Origin: Bacteriovorax stolpii
GTDB taxonomy: Bacteria > Bdellovibrionota > Bacteriovoracia > Bacteriovoracales > Bacteriovoracaceae
Direction: 5' to 3'
DNA length: 64,000 bases
NCBI GenBank assembly: GCA_945905815.1
Contig: CAMDQH010000005.1
Coordinates: 1 to 64,000 of the forward strand
Below, piece by piece: positions 8,584 to 17,629 of this stretch. Below the pieces are notes generated by a model, which was not told where the DNA came from, searched no databases, and was given only the letters and a program-made list of their open reading frames with translations. Position numbers and translations under genes: made by a program. Within the stretch, counting starts at the first letter, position 1; the number at the start of each line of letters is the position of its first letter.

Positions 8584-8715
8584 TTATGGAAGACACCTGC
8601 TCTTTTGCAAGAAAGCAGGACAAATAAAAAGATATTAATTGATTGAATTTATGAACAAAATGTCACATCGCTGAAATATTTTTGGCGATTGAATACGGTA
8701 AAAAAGTAGGGAAGG

Positions 8716-9753
8716 TTAAGCTTTAGAATTCAACTGTCCACAGGCCGCCAAGATTTCATCACCTTTAGTGGCACGAATCAGCGTAGGGATTTTATAAGTA
8801 TCAAGAATCGACTTAAAGTGTTCAACCTTAGATAGGTAAGGCCGCTTGTATTCTGTACCCGGAAATGGATTGAAGGGAATTAAGCTGACGTAAGCATTTT
8901 TACCTTCTAGTAACTTTCCTGTCAGGTGAGCATCCTCATCTGAATCATTAAAATCTTGGATCAATAAATACTCATACGTTACAAAACGATTTTTCCCTTT
9001 CGGTATCGCCTGAACATAATTCAAAACTTCTTCCAAAGGGTAGCGCTTATTAATCGGAATCAATTTATCCCGCTTTTCTTTAATCGGGGAATGAAGAGAA
9101 AGCGCAATGTTCACATCAGGCATTTCATCCTTCCAGCGCTCGAGGCCCGGCAAATAGCCCGCAGTAGAAATCGTGATCTTTTGATCGGCCACACTAAGGC
9201 CATGTTGAGAGAGGAAAATTTCACAGGCTGTCTTTACAGCATCAAAGTTATGCAAAGGTTCGCCCTGACCCATGAAAACAATATTAAGAATTTTGTCATC
9301 TTCGGGGCGATGTTTTGAAAGCCATTTTTGACTCTCAGTGAATTGGCCGATAATTTCCTCAGTCTTTAGATTTCTTGATAGACCTTGAATACCAGTATGG
9401 CAAAAGGAACATTTCATGGCACAGCCGACTTGTGAGGAAAGACAGATGGTGTACTTGTTATTAAATGGGATAAGAACTGTTTCTACCTTTAATCCGTCCT
9501 GGAGTTTGAAAAGAAATTTCACCGTTTTATCAGCTGACTCTTGAAGGGTATGGATGACCGGTAAATCGAAGCTCATATTCTCTTCAATAAATGCGATAGA
9601 TTTTTTTGCGAGGTCGATGTGACAAGGTTCAGATTTTCTTTTCTTGTAATGCCAATTAAAAAGAAGGCCTGGGCCAGATGCAGGCAGGTCATTTTTTAGG
9701 AACAGTGCCTGAAGTTCAGGCAGTGCGTATTGGTAGAATGATGTTTTCACCAT
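8716..9753 (-). CDS. rlmN: Dual-specificity RNA methyltransferase RlmN
   Basis: 345 residues. A radical-SAM enzyme that methylates C2 of A2503 in 23S rRNA and, in many bacteria, A37 of some tRNAs. The cluster motif CAMKCSFC gives Cys111, Cys115 and Cys118. MGQGEPLHN follows, as in RlmN/Cfr proteins. The methyl-carrying and catalytic cysteines expected in the family correspond to Cys338 in AACGQL near the C-terminus and one in the preceding segments. Length and motifs fit RlmN better than the resistance protein Cfr. It stands alone on the minus strand. Confidence 0.93.
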   Translation of the reverse strand: MVKTSFYQYALPELQALFLKNDLPASGPGLLFNWHYKKRKSEPCHIDLAKKSIAFIEENMSFDLPVIHTLQESADKTVKFLFKLQDGLKVETVLIPFNNKYTICLSSQVGCAMKCSFCHTGIQGLSRNLKTEEIIGQFTESQKWLSKHRPEDDKILNIVFMGQGEPLHNFDAVKTACEIFLSQHGLSVADQKITISTAGYLPGLERWKDEMPDVNIALSLHSPIKEKRDKLIPINKRYPLEEVLNYVQAIPKGKNRFVTYEYLLIQDFNDSDEDAHLTGKLLEGKNAYVSLIPFNPFPGTEYKRPYLSKVEHFKSILDTYKIPTLIRATKGDEILAACGQLNSKA

Positions 9754-9939
9754 GCTTTGTTAGCATGGGTGTAAGATCTTTGAAAGGGAACTGTTTTTAT
9801 CGGCCTTTTAACCCTTTGAAATTAAATATCTTGTTCTTAACAAATCTTTGCATGACTTTGTAAGTAATTCAGTCTGTACGAACTAATTTCCAAAATCATA
9901 CCATTGTTGAAGGTTATATTTTCAGTCAAGGAGTTAGAC

Positions 9940-11595
9940 TTGAAATTTTTTACGACGGTTATTCTATTGCTCGCTTTCCCTATTGTATCTCAGGCATCAA
10001 GCTTGATTTATCCTGAGAGTTCAATCAAGTTACTCGATAAGAGTAATAATCCTCTCCAGCAAGTTTCTGATGAGCTAAATCTTGGGATTAATGCTGCAAG
10101 TTTTAAGCTTACTGTATCTAAGGAGAGTCTACTTGGTACACACAGCTACTACCAACAGACCGTTAATGGTCTTGATGTAGACGGCGCACAAGTGGTTGTT
10201 TCCGTAAACGGTAACAACGAAGTTTTTAAAGTTTACAATTCAACAGTAAATGGATCGATGAAAGCACTTGAAGCTTCAATTCCTTTCTTGTCTGAATCTC
10301 AGGCCTTGGAAACTGCTTGGAGTCATTTGCAAGTTAACGGTAGTTTGAATAGTGCTCCAATTGCAAAGCTCGTTTATTCAAAAAACTTAAATCTTGTTTA
10401 TAAGATCGTACTCAGTACTTCTTCACCTGCTGGCCACTTTGATGTGACTGTAGATGCTCAAGACGGTCGCATTCTTGATGTTTTAGACGCTGCTCTTCCA
10501 AGAATGAAGAGAGCTGAAGCTCCGGCACGTAACAAGGGTAAAGCTCTTTTTGGATCGTTTGCATCAGCTAGAAAAGCTTTTGAGTTTAAAATGATTTCAA
10601 AAGCAATCATGACTAATGAAATCGCTTTCGTTGACGGTACGGCACAAGTTTTTGATCCAAGTCCAGTTGTTACTTTAGGTCGTACAGATCTTCAGGACAA
10701 TTCTGATGCCTCTATTTTTCTTCCTGCTTACAAGACTCAAGATCTGAAAGACATTTCATTTGTTGATGGCGTTTATTCGCTTAAAGGACCTAAAGTCAAA
10801 CTTATCGACTTTGAGAGTCCGGTTGCTGCTCCCTCTACTTCAGCAGATGGATCGTGGATTTTTGAAAGAAGTAATCCAAGGTTCAACGATGCTATGACTT
10901 ATCTTCACATTGACCGCAGTGCTCGTTACATCGAGTCTTTGGGCTTTGTTAATAATCGCCGCGTATTTGCTAATACGATTGAAGTCGATGCAAATGGTGT
11001 TGATGGGGCAGATAACTCTCACTACATTCCTTCTTCTCGTCGTCTCGCTTTCGGTAACGGATGTGTTGATGATAACGAAGACTCAGATGTTATTCTTCAC
11101 GAGCTTGGCCATGCTATTCAACACAACATCAACCCTTCTTGGGGTGGTGGTGATTCAGGTGCTATGGGCGAAGGCTTTGGTGACTATTGGGCAGCCTCAT
11201 ATTCAGTCACAACTGATCATGGTCGTGAAGGGAATGTTAACTGGGTATTCAAGTGGGATGGACATAACTCTTGCTGGCCTGGCCGTAAGCTAGATTCTTT
11301 TACGCCAGCTTATGATCCTAAGCGTACATACTCTGCTCACTCACAAGTTAACGGAGGAGTATCAGATGAACTTTGGTCAACTCCGATTTTTCAAGCTTTC
11401 TTAGAGCTTTATGATAGAGGTGTTGCTCGTGGTGATATCGATAAGATTATCCTTGAAGCTCACTTTGGTCTAGGTCGTGGAGTAACTATGCCAGTTATGG
11501 CAAAAGCGATTGTGAAGACAGCGAAAGCTCTTTTCCCTGATCAAGATTATGATCAGGTTTATACGAGACATTTTAATAAGCAGAAAATGTTATAA
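9940..11595 (+). CDS. Secreted gluzincin metalloprotease with FTP/PepSY propeptide
   Basis: About 551 residues from TTG 9940, chosen because AAGGAG (9928-9933) sits six bases upstream and the start gives a clean signal peptide ending VSQASS. The N-terminal propeptide (about 35-185) resembles the FTP and PepSY inhibitory domains of thermolysin and fungalysin precursors. The catalytic HELGHAIQHN supplies two zinc histidines and the general base, and GAMGEGFGDYWAAS supplies the third (Glu) ligand, so the site looks intact. The arrangement resembles M36/M4 peptidases. It is probably exported and self-activated, and would digest protein outside the cell. A strong terminator follows directly, so it is a single-gene unit. 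Confidence 0.9.
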   Translation: MKFFTTVILLLAFPIVSQASSLIYPESSIKLLDKSNNPLQQVSDELNLGINAASFKLTVSKESLLGTHSYYQQTVNGLDVDGAQVVVSVNGNNEVFKVYNSTVNGSMKALEASIPFLSESQALETAWSHLQVNGSLNSAPIAKLVYSKNLNLVYKIVLSTSSPAGHFDVTVDAQDGRILDVLDAALPRMKRAEAPARNKGKALFGSFASARKAFEFKMISKAIMTNEIAFVDGTAQVFDPSPVVTLGRTDLQDNSDASIFLPAYKTQDLKDISFVDGVYSLKGPKVKLIDFESPVAAPSTSADGSWIFERSNPRFNDAMTYLHIDRSARYIESLGFVNNRRVFANTIEVDANGVDGADNSHYIPSSRRLAFGNGCVDDNEDSDVILHELGHAIQHNINPSWGGGDSGAMGEGFGDYWAASYSVTTDHGREGNVNWVFKWDGHNSCWPGRKLDSFTPAYDPKRTYSAHSQVNGGVSDELWSTPIFQAFLELYDRGVARGDIDKIILEAHFGLGRGVTMPVMAKAIVKTAKALFPDQDYDQVYTRHFNKQKML

Positions 11596-11603
11596 TTTCC
11601 AAA

Positions 11604-11633
11604 TGAAGGCTCCGAAAGGAGCCTTTTTTTTAT
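11604..11633 (+). terminator. Rho-independent terminator after the metalloprotease
   Basis: AAGGCTCC (11606-11613), a GAAA loop and GGAGCCTT (11618-11625) form a perfect 8-bp stem followed by a run of seven or more T. It ends the plus-strand metalloprotease unit nine bases after the stop. Confidence 0.92.
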
Positions 11634-12091
11634 TTTAAAATTGGCCTATAACATGGCCACTCTAGTATTTTAAGAGTTCCTTTGTAGCGACTTAAGGGAA
11701 ACAATTTTATCAGCTCAGATTCAGTTGCTCCACCCATCGCTTTGATTCGCACAGGGTTGGTGATTTTAATTTTTATTTGAAACTCTAAAACCATCTCAGG
11801 AGTTACAAGAAACTTAATTTGAGATTTATCATAAGATTCATTAACGTTTTTTAATCGAACCTGATATCTATCAGTCCATGCCTCTGAAACGACATTCGTT
11901 ATTTTGGCTTCATCGACAGGACAATCTGGGTGTATGAGTAATTTGTAGGCCAGGACGTCTTGTTTAATGAGTGCAGAAGTAATTTTAGTCACAAGCTCAT
12001 TTTGCTCCGGACTCATCACAGGAGTTGCAAACCCGACAGTGGGCAGCAAAAAAATGAAAATCTTAAAAAGACCCATAAACCAATTAGCCAT
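11630..12091 (-). CDS. Small secreted protein, unknown function
   Basis: 153 residues from ATG 12091, which lies within the last codons of the TerC-type gene (ATGGCTAA), so translation is coupled. The start gives a signal peptide cleaved near VGFA-TP. The mature domain of about 130 residues is mixed alpha/beta with two cysteines (in HPDCP and near the C-terminus, WPCY), possibly a disulfide. The size and shape recall small NTF2-like envelope proteins, but I cannot assign a family. Confidence 0.65.
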   Translation of the reverse strand: MANWFMGLFKIFIFLLPTVGFATPVMSPEQNELVTKITSALIKQDVLAYKLLIHPDCPVDEAKITNVVSEAWTDRYQVRLKNVNESYDKSQIKFLVTPEMVLEFQIKIKITNPVRIKAMGGATESELIKLFPLSRYKGTLKILEWPCYRPILK

Positions 12092-13121
12092 GTTTTTTGT
12101 TGTAACGAACTGACGACCATAGTGACAACCCAATCAGAATTGCGCCAATTAGCCCAGTAACAACTTCCGGGATATGGGCAACTGTGTTGGTGAACATGAT
12201 CACTGCAAGAGAACCGATGGCATAAAAGGCACCATGCTCAAGAAATCTGAACTCATTTAGTGTCCCTTTATCAACCAGCATAATAGTTAAACTTCGGACA
12301 AACATAGCGCCGACACCTAGACCGATCATGATGATGAAAAGGTTGTTGGTTACGGCAAAAGCTCCAACCACACCATCAAATGAAAACGAAGCATCTAGAA
12401 CTTCTAGGTAAAGAAACATGCCCATACTGGCCTTATTAAGATCCAATTGTTCAGTCTCATCAGGGGATTGTAAAAAGGCACCAATTCCATCCACCGCTAC
12501 GTAAGTAACTAGTCCCCAGATTCCCGAAACTAAGAAAGTCATTTTTTCATGTTCATGCTGATACAGTGAAAAAACATAAAGGGTGATAAGAGTCACTGCA
12601 ATTTCTACCGATTTCATACGACCAAGTTTACTGATCGGTGCCTCGATTATCCGAACCCAGTGGACATCTTTTGTTTCTTCGAAGAAATATTTGAGGGCAA
12701 CCATTAATAGGAAAGCCCCACCATAGGCCGCTATACTAACATGGGCCGAAAGCATGATTTGAGCGTACTCAGCGGGCTTAGTGGCGGCCAAGACGAGAGC
12801 ATCTATTGGGTTAACATGGGCCATGACTCCAACGAGCGCGAGTGGAAATACTAAACGCATTCCAAAAACTGCAATAGCAATACCCCAAGTTAAAAAACGA
12901 TGCTGCCATAGGGGAGTCATTTTCTTTAGGACAATTGCGTTTACAACGGCGTTATCAAAAGAAAGTGAAATTTCGAGAACACTTAGAACTGTGGCCAAAA
13001 AAAGTGCAGATAAAGCACCAGAGATTGTTCCAGTATAGAAGTGCCCAATTCCGAAAGCACATGCGCCTCCGACTAAAGATAATAAAATGGAGCCTTTAAA
13101 GTACTTGAGGATATTTTGCAT
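12084..13121 (-). CDS. TerC/DUF475-family integral membrane protein
   Basis: 345 residues with about nine to ten membrane segments. The hallmark acidic motifs are present twice: LEISLSFDNAVVNA near residues 48-61 and LEVLDASFSFDGVVGAFAVT in the second half. This repeated SFDN/SFDG pattern marks the TerC superfamily, whose members are linked to metal-ion export (manganese, calcium) and tellurite resistance. The length and DUF475-like layout match YceF-like proteins. The substrate cannot be read from sequence. It forms a two-gene unit with the overlapping small secreted protein. Confidence 0.85.
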   Translation of the reverse strand: MQNILKYFKGSILLSLVGGACAFGIGHFYTGTISGALSALFLATVLSVLEISLSFDNAVVNAIVLKKMTPLWQHRFLTWGIAIAVFGMRLVFPLALVGVMAHVNPIDALVLAATKPAEYAQIMLSAHVSIAAYGGAFLLMVALKYFFEETKDVHWVRIIEAPISKLGRMKSVEIAVTLITLYVFSLYQHEHEKMTFLVSGIWGLVTYVAVDGIGAFLQSPDETEQLDLNKASMGMFLYLEVLDASFSFDGVVGAFAVTNNLFIIMIGLGVGAMFVRSLTIMLVDKGTLNEFRFLEHGAFYAIGSLAVIMFTNTVAHIPEVVTGLIGAILIGLSLWSSVRYNKKHG

Positions 13122-13231
13122 GTAGTCTTAACTCTCGAAAAAATTTTAAAATGTCACTTTATGACAGTCTATGTCTAAAAATCAAGCAGGATGTTGTGGA
13201 TTTTAGATGATTGGCCCGTTAATCTTACATC

Positions 13232-14128
13232 ATGCATTCAAGAAACCGTCATTTGGCCCGATATGATTTTACTCAGCTTACTAAAAGTTGTCCTGAGCTT
13301 GCGCCTCATGTGTTGGTTAATAAGTTTGGAGATGAATCGATTGATTTTGCAAATCCTGAATCAGTAAAATTGCTTAATAAGGCGATTCTCAAAGAATTTT
13401 ATAAAATTAACTGGTGGGATATTCCGCCAAATTATTTATGTCCGCCAATTCCTGGTCGAGCAGATTACCTTCATAATGTTGCGGATCTTTTGTATGGGGC
13501 CAGGGGAAAATCAATTGTGGCGCTGGATATAGGAGTCGGTGCCAATTGTGTTTATCCATTGATTGGGCAGTATGAGTATGGATGGAGCTTTATTGGCTCA
13601 GATATTGATCAAGAGGCGATTACGTCAGCGCAAAGCATTCTGGATCATAATCTAGATCTAAAGGAGCAGATTGAACTTCGCTTGCAAGCAAAGGCAAATC
13701 AAATTTTTAAAGGTATTCTAAAACCGAATGAGTTGATTGATATTTCAATTTGTAATCCTCCATTTCATGCCTCGGCGGAAGAAGCAGCAGCTGGTTCGGA
13801 ACGTAAATTGAAAAACCTTGGGTTGCAAAAAAAGGTTCTCAACTTTGGTGGCAAGAGTCATGAACTTTGGTGCACAGGTGGTGAGAAAGCCTTTATTAAA
13901 AGCATGATTGAGGAGAGTCTTTTGGTGGCATCACAATGTCTGTGGTTTACAACACTCGTATCAAAGAAAGAGAATCTTCCCGATTTGGAAAGAGAGCTTA
14001 AAAGAGTGAAGGCTTTTGACGTTAAAATAATAGAGATGTCTCAGGGACAAAAAATAAGCCGAATCCTAGCATGGACTTTTCAAAACGATGATCAACAAAA
14101 AACATGGGCGAAAAAAAGATGGACTTAA
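13232..14128 (+). CDS. rlmF: 23S rRNA (adenine-1618-N6)-methyltransferase RlmF
   Basis: 298 residues. The N-terminal HSRNRH segment, the INWWDIPPNYLCPPIPGRADYLH-type block, a class I SAM site (ALDIGVGANCVYP) and the catalytic CNPPFHAS followed by SERKLKNLG are all signatures of RlmF (YbiN). It methylates N6 of A1618 in 23S rRNA in the cytoplasm. The length is normal. The downstream MazG-like gene starts inside its 3' end, so the two are co-transcribed. Confidence 0.93.
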   Translation: MHSRNRHLARYDFTQLTKSCPELAPHVLVNKFGDESIDFANPESVKLLNKAILKEFYKINWWDIPPNYLCPPIPGRADYLHNVADLLYGARGKSIVALDIGVGANCVYPLIGQYEYGWSFIGSDIDQEAITSAQSILDHNLDLKEQIELRLQAKANQIFKGILKPNELIDISICNPPFHASAEEAAAGSERKLKNLGLQKKVLNFGGKSHELWCTGGEKAFIKSMIEESLLVASQCLWFTTLVSKKENLPDLERELKRVKAFDVKIIEMSQGQKISRILAWTFQNDDQQKTWAKKRWT

Positions 14129-14469
14129 AAAAAATCAATTCTGAGATTGAGAAATTTGTAAGCGATAGGGACTGGGATCAGTTTCATTCAGTTAAAAATT
14201 TAAGTATGGCACTTAGTGTTGAGAGCTCTGAGTTACTGGAGATTTTTCAGTGGCTTACTGAAGAGCAGTCAAATCAAATTAAGAACGATCCGAAGCTTAT
14301 GGGGAAAGTTGAAGATGAGGTCGCTGATGTGTTTGTTTATCTCATGCGTATCGTGAATAAGACCAATATTGATCTAGAACAGGCCGTGGTCAGAAAAATA
14401 AAGAAAAATGCCGAGAAATATCCGGTTGAGAAATCCAGAGGGAACGCCAAAAAGTACAACGAGCTCTAA
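14104..14469 (+). CDS. MazG-like nucleotide pyrophosphohydrolase
   Basis: 121 residues from ATG 14104, or 116 from ATG 14119; both overlap the end of rlmF. The helical all-alpha NTP pyrophosphatase motif is seen as SVESSELLEIFQW and EDEVADVFVYLMR, supplying the acidic residues that bind magnesium. This short form resembles the RS21-C6/dCTPase-like house-cleaning enzymes, which hydrolyse non-canonical or excess dNTPs to monophosphates. It ends two bases before the convergent peptide deformylase gene. Confidence 0.88.
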   Translation: MGEKKMDLKKINSEIEKFVSDRDWDQFHSVKNLSMALSVESSELLEIFQWLTEEQSNQIKNDPKLMGKVEDEVADVFVYLMRIVNKTNIDLEQAVVRKIKKNAEKYPVEKSRGNAKKYNEL

Positions 14470-14470
14470 A

Positions 14471-15040
14471 TTACATAAGAGGAGCGTTGGCATGGCCAGT
14501 GAAGTTAATCTGACTGAACATTTGCTCTACTAAATCGACAATCAAAATTCCATTCAGATGGTCATACTCATGTTGGGCTATGATCGCTCCAAATCCATCT
14601 AGCTCTTTTGAAATGTATTCGCCCTTGCGGTCAAAATAACTAATATGGATTTTTTTGAACCTGTTGATTTTAAGACTTTTTCCAGGAATTGACAGGCACC
14701 CTTCAGTCGAAGATTTCTTTCCAAACTCTTCAAGATATTCGACTTTGGGATTGATGACGATTGTCAAAGGAACATTGGGCCAACTGCTCTTCATGACAAA
14801 CAAACGTAAAGACTTATTAACTTGAGGAGCAGCAAGACCCACACCGCCGGCCTCACTCATCGTAGTAAGCATATCGTCGATAAGTTTTTGAAACTCTGGA
14901 CTTTGAATATCTGCAAAATTAATTTCTTCAGCTTTTGCTCTAAGGGTCGGATGACCAATCTTAATAATTTCCAGGCTTGCCCCATAAGAAGTGAGTGCGA
15001 GGCAAAATGCTATAAAGACAAACGCAATTTTATTTTTCAT
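14471..15040 (-). CDS. def: Peptide deformylase with an apparent signal peptide
   Basis: 189 residues from ATG 15040. All three deformylase motifs are intact: GVGLAAPQ (67-74 region), EGCLS (113-117, metal-binding Cys) and HEYDH (157-161, two metal His and catalytic Glu). The family removes formyl from the N-terminal methionine of new proteins and is normally cytoplasmic. Here the usual start region (LEIIKIGHPTLR) is preceded by about 20 residues that read as a signal peptide (MKNKIAFVFIAFCLALTSYG-A). A longer in-frame start at 15103 would put this hydrophobic stretch inside, but has no better support. No start codon of usual type lies between the hydrophobic stretch and the enzyme, so an exported or membrane-tethered deformylase is likely. 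Confidence 0.88.
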   Translation of the reverse strand: MKNKIAFVFIAFCLALTSYGASLEIIKIGHPTLRAKAEEINFADIQSPEFQKLIDDMLTTMSEAGGVGLAAPQVNKSLRLFVMKSSWPNVPLTIVINPKVEYLEEFGKKSSTEGCLSIPGKSLKINRFKKIHISYFDRKGEYISKELDGFGAIIAQHEYDHLNGILIVDLVEQMFSQINFTGHANAPLM

Positions 15041-15155
15041 AACCGCCAATATTGCATATCTCGTCATGCGAGGCAAGTTAATGCTTTTGGATGTGATTAC
15101 CAATCAGCTCCTAGGTACAATGAGAAATCCCCATCAACCTCAAAAGGAGAATGGC

Positions 15156-15257
15156 ATGAAAGACAAAGGTAAAAAGAAACTCTCGATTAAGGAAAAGCAG
15201 GATCGAAAGAAAGAGAAAACGAAGACTAAGGTAAAAGACGAACCAGCAGATTCGTAA
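15156..15257 (+). CDS. 33-residue highly basic peptide
   Basis: The start ATG 15156 follows AAGGAG with a 7-nt spacer, a near-ideal ribosome-binding site. The 33-residue product is almost half Lys and Arg (MKDKGKKKLSIKEKQDRKK) with an acidic end, so probably unstructured and nucleic-acid-binding or ribosome-associated in character. It is divergent from the deformylase gene and ends just before a hairpin shared with the convergent rhomboid gene. No family is recognised. The strong initiation site supports a real gene. Confidence 0.55.
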   Translation: MKDKGKKKLSIKEKQDRKKEKTKTKVKDEPADS

Positions 15258-15298
15258 AATTAAAAAGGTGTCACTCTAAAAATTAGGTGGCACCTATT
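15258..15298 (-). terminator. Terminator of the rhomboid gene, overlapping its stop codon
   Basis: AGGTGTCAC (15266-15274) pairs with GTGGCACCT (15287-15295), nine pairs with one G-T, 12-nt loop. On the minus strand it is followed by a T-rich tail (15265 down to 15256). The rhomboid stop codon lies in the loop edge. It may also stop the convergent 33-codon gene. Confidence 0.7.
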
Positions 15299-15972
15299 TC
15301 AGAATCGTTCTCATTGTCTAAGTTCGCGATATATTCTTCCAGTTCATGGTTCTCAGGTGCCTTCTCAATCCAAAGCTCATTAGAACGAAGCTTTTCTCTC
15401 ATGAGTTTAAAATAAATGATACCCAAAATAATCCCCATTCCAAATCCTAGCCCATGAGCTAGATAACTAACATTCTTAACAAAAACTTCCGGAAAAAAGA
15501 GGATCAGAGAAACTCCTGTCGTGATCATGATTCGTCGGTATAAACTCATCTGCCGTTCAAGGCCTACAAACATCGTCATCCAAAACGCCGCCATGAAATA
15601 AATCACACCTGATATCCCTACCAAGTAGATTTGAGGGTCATAAATTTTAAGAGCAATAAGATTAATGATTCCACCCACGACAAAACTTAAAACCGGAAAA
15701 ATCCAAAATCCAAAATATGAATTAAGTAGAACTGAAAAAGCGAGAAAGAAAAGTGTGTTGTGTCCCAGATGGACAAAATCAGCATGCATTAAAGTTGTGG
15801 TGAACGCCTTCCAGTATTCGCCTTTCTCAAAAACGAGATATCCATTGGCCGAGAGATTTTGGTTATCTAATATGAAAACCAGAAGCAAAACCAGATAGCT
15901 AACAAGGCCAACAAGCTTGCTTTGAGGTGATAGTTTTTTCGACAACAATGTTTTTGTTAACTGTAGCTGCAT
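15283..15972 (-). CDS. Rhomboid-family intramembrane serine protease
   Basis: 229 residues with about six membrane segments. HADFVHLGHN (63-72) matches the conserved His/Asn block of the second rhomboid helix, GISG gives the nucleophile Ser121, and YLAHGLGFGMG supplies the dyad histidine (His173) with the following GxxxG helix. All catalytic residues are therefore present. It would cleave membrane-spanning substrates in the inner membrane. The C-terminal 40 residues form an acidic cytoplasmic tail. A terminator follows at the stop, so it appears monocistronic. Confidence 0.9.
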   Translation of the reverse strand: MQLQLTKTLLSKKLSPQSKLVGLVSYLVLLLVFILDNQNLSANGYLVFEKGEYWKAFTTTLMHADFVHLGHNTLFFLAFSVLLNSYFGFWIFPVLSFVVGGIINLIALKIYDPQIYLVGISGVIYFMAAFWMTMFVGLERQMSLYRRIMITTGVSLILFFPEVFVKNVSYLAHGLGFGMGIILGIIYFKLMREKLRSNELWIEKAPENHELEEYIANLDNENDSEIGAT

Positions 15973-16030
15973 GCTTTTAAAGATGGGACTTGATTCTAGA
16001 TTGTCAATCTGGACGCATGATTTCAGAGGC

Positions 16031-16270
16031 TTAGTTTAAAGTTCTATTTTCTAATTTCATGCTCTGGTGATTATTCATGAATTTGTAATTTTGGAAAATT
16101 ATCTGAGACGATGAATCATCGGCCATAGAATTATCAGAAAAACTCATAAATTTAAGCTTTCCACAACGACTGCAAACTGACTTATTATCTTCTTCCAAAC
16201 TATAAAAAGTGCCTGAGTTCATGATAAAATCATGACCCCAAAGATGGCAGATGGCTTTTTTGTATTTCAT
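16031..16270 (-). CDS. Small zinc-ribbon-like protein
   Basis: 79 residues. The first half holds CHLWGHDF and, 20 residues on, CSRCGK. This pair of metal-binding half-sites resembles the short zinc-binding proteins of the DUF1660 type. The second half is Asn/Ser-rich and has no motif. There is no signal peptide. It is isolated on the minus strand upstream of, and divergent from, the symporter gene. The function is unknown. Confidence 0.55.
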   Translation of the reverse strand: MKYKKAICHLWGHDFIMNSGTFYSLEEDNKSVCSRCGKLKFMSFSDNSMADDSSSQIIFQNYKFMNNHQSMKLENRTLN

Positions 16271-16405
16271 AGAAGCTCCAAGTAAAAGTAAACCTATCTA
16301 GCGCTCAAACCAATAATCCGTATAGTTCTAACTATTATAAAGTAATTTTTACATTTCGGGTATTTTCCCCCATAATTAAATTTCACTTTTTTAAGAGGGA
16401 TATCC

Positions 16406-17629
16406 ATGCCTAAGTTCGTTAAAGGCCTGTCATTTCAGATAATTCTAGCTTTGATTCTAGGCGCAATCGTCGGGAAGATTTTCGGGACAAATGTCGGGTC
16501 TTTTGGCGAGATTGGGAAGGTGGTAATTACCCTTATTAAGGCAGCTGCAACTCCTTTACTTTTCTTCGTCATTTTAAGCTCTATTTTGACGTCAGAGATT
16601 TCTGGAAAATTGGGATCTAAACTAATCATGATCACGAGTTTTAATTCGATATGTGCACTGACTATTGGAATTGGCCTTTCTTTTATTTTTAGGGCCGGTG
16701 AAAGTTTATCCAAGATTCATAGCACTATGACCACTCCGGCCCAGCTTGCGAAATATGCAGGCCAGAAAATCGACTTCATTGAAAGTTTTAAAGGCTATTT
16801 TCCTGAAAGCTTTGTGAGGCCGTTCGTGGACAATGCTGTGATTAGCTTAATCTTCATAGCGCTACTATTAGGTTTTGCGCTTAGAAAAGTTAGGACTCAT
16901 GCCAGTGAGGAAGAAAAACAACTTATTGGAAGATTTGTACATTTTCTTTCCGTTATGACAAAAATGTTTGAAGTGGCATTGACCTGGCTTGTTCACCTTG
17001 TTCCACTTGCTGTTTTTGGTGTTGTAGCAAAAACAGTTGGAGAGTTTGGTTTTGAGCCACTCAAAGGTTTAAGTCAGTATCTCCTGGTGGGGATGGCCGG
17101 ACTAGCGATCCATGTTCTTGTTGTTTATCAAGGGTGGCTACTTTATAAAGGAATTCCGCTTCGCTATTTTTGGAAAAAAGTGCGCACTACTCTCATATAT
17201 GCTTGGGGCGTGAATTCAAGTCTTGCAACATTGCCCTTGACTCTAAAAAACTTGGACGAATTGAAAGTTTCTAAAAAATCAGCAACTCTTGGTGCTTGTA
17301 TTGGTACCAATCTTAATAACGATGGAATCCTGCTTTATGAAGGTATGGCGGTATTTTTTGTTGCTCAAGCCGCCGGTATTCATATGGATCTTACGACTCA
17401 GTTAACTGCCGCTCTTATTTGTGTCATGGGTACAATAGGTATTGCTGGAATTCCTGAAGCAGGATTTATAACACTATCTCTAGTGCTTACGACTGTAGGA
17501 CTTCCAACCGAAATTCTTCCGATGTTATTAACAGTTGATTGGATTTTGGGCCGCGGTCGTTCTGTAGTAAACGTTCTGGGTGACATGACAGTATCAATTG
17601 CCTTGGATGAAAAGAGGACCAATGTTTAA
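16406..17629 (+). CDS. Dicarboxylate/amino acid:cation symporter (DAACS/SLC1 family)
   Basis: 407 residues with the eight-helix plus re-entrant hairpin layout of GltP, DctA and archaeal GltPh. Diagnostic stretches include the first hairpin region (AWGVNSSLATLPLTLK), GACIGTNLNNDGILLYEGMAVFFVAQA (NMDGT-like, here NNDGI), and GIPEAGFITLSLVL with DWILGRGRSVVNVLGD near the end. It takes up glutamate, aspartate or C4-dicarboxylates with protons or sodium. The altered NNDGI makes the coupling ion uncertain. The following protease gene overlaps its 3' end by eight bases. Confidence 0.92.
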   Translation: MPKFVKGLSFQIILALILGAIVGKIFGTNVGSFGEIGKVVITLIKAAATPLLFFVILSSILTSEISGKLGSKLIMITSFNSICALTIGIGLSFIFRAGESLSKIHSTMTTPAQLAKYAGQKIDFIESFKGYFPESFVRPFVDNAVISLIFIALLLGFALRKVRTHASEEEKQLIGRFVHFLSVMTKMFEVALTWLVHLVPLAVFGVVAKTVGEFGFEPLKGLSQYLLVGMAGLAIHVLVVYQGWLLYKGIPLRYFWKKVRTTLIYAWGVNSSLATLPLTLKNLDELKVSKKSATLGACIGTNLNNDGILLYEGMAVFFVAQAAGIHMDLTTQLTAALICVMGTIGIAGIPEAGFITLSLVLTTVGLPTEILPMLLTVDWILGRGRSVVNVLGDMTVSIALDEKRTNV

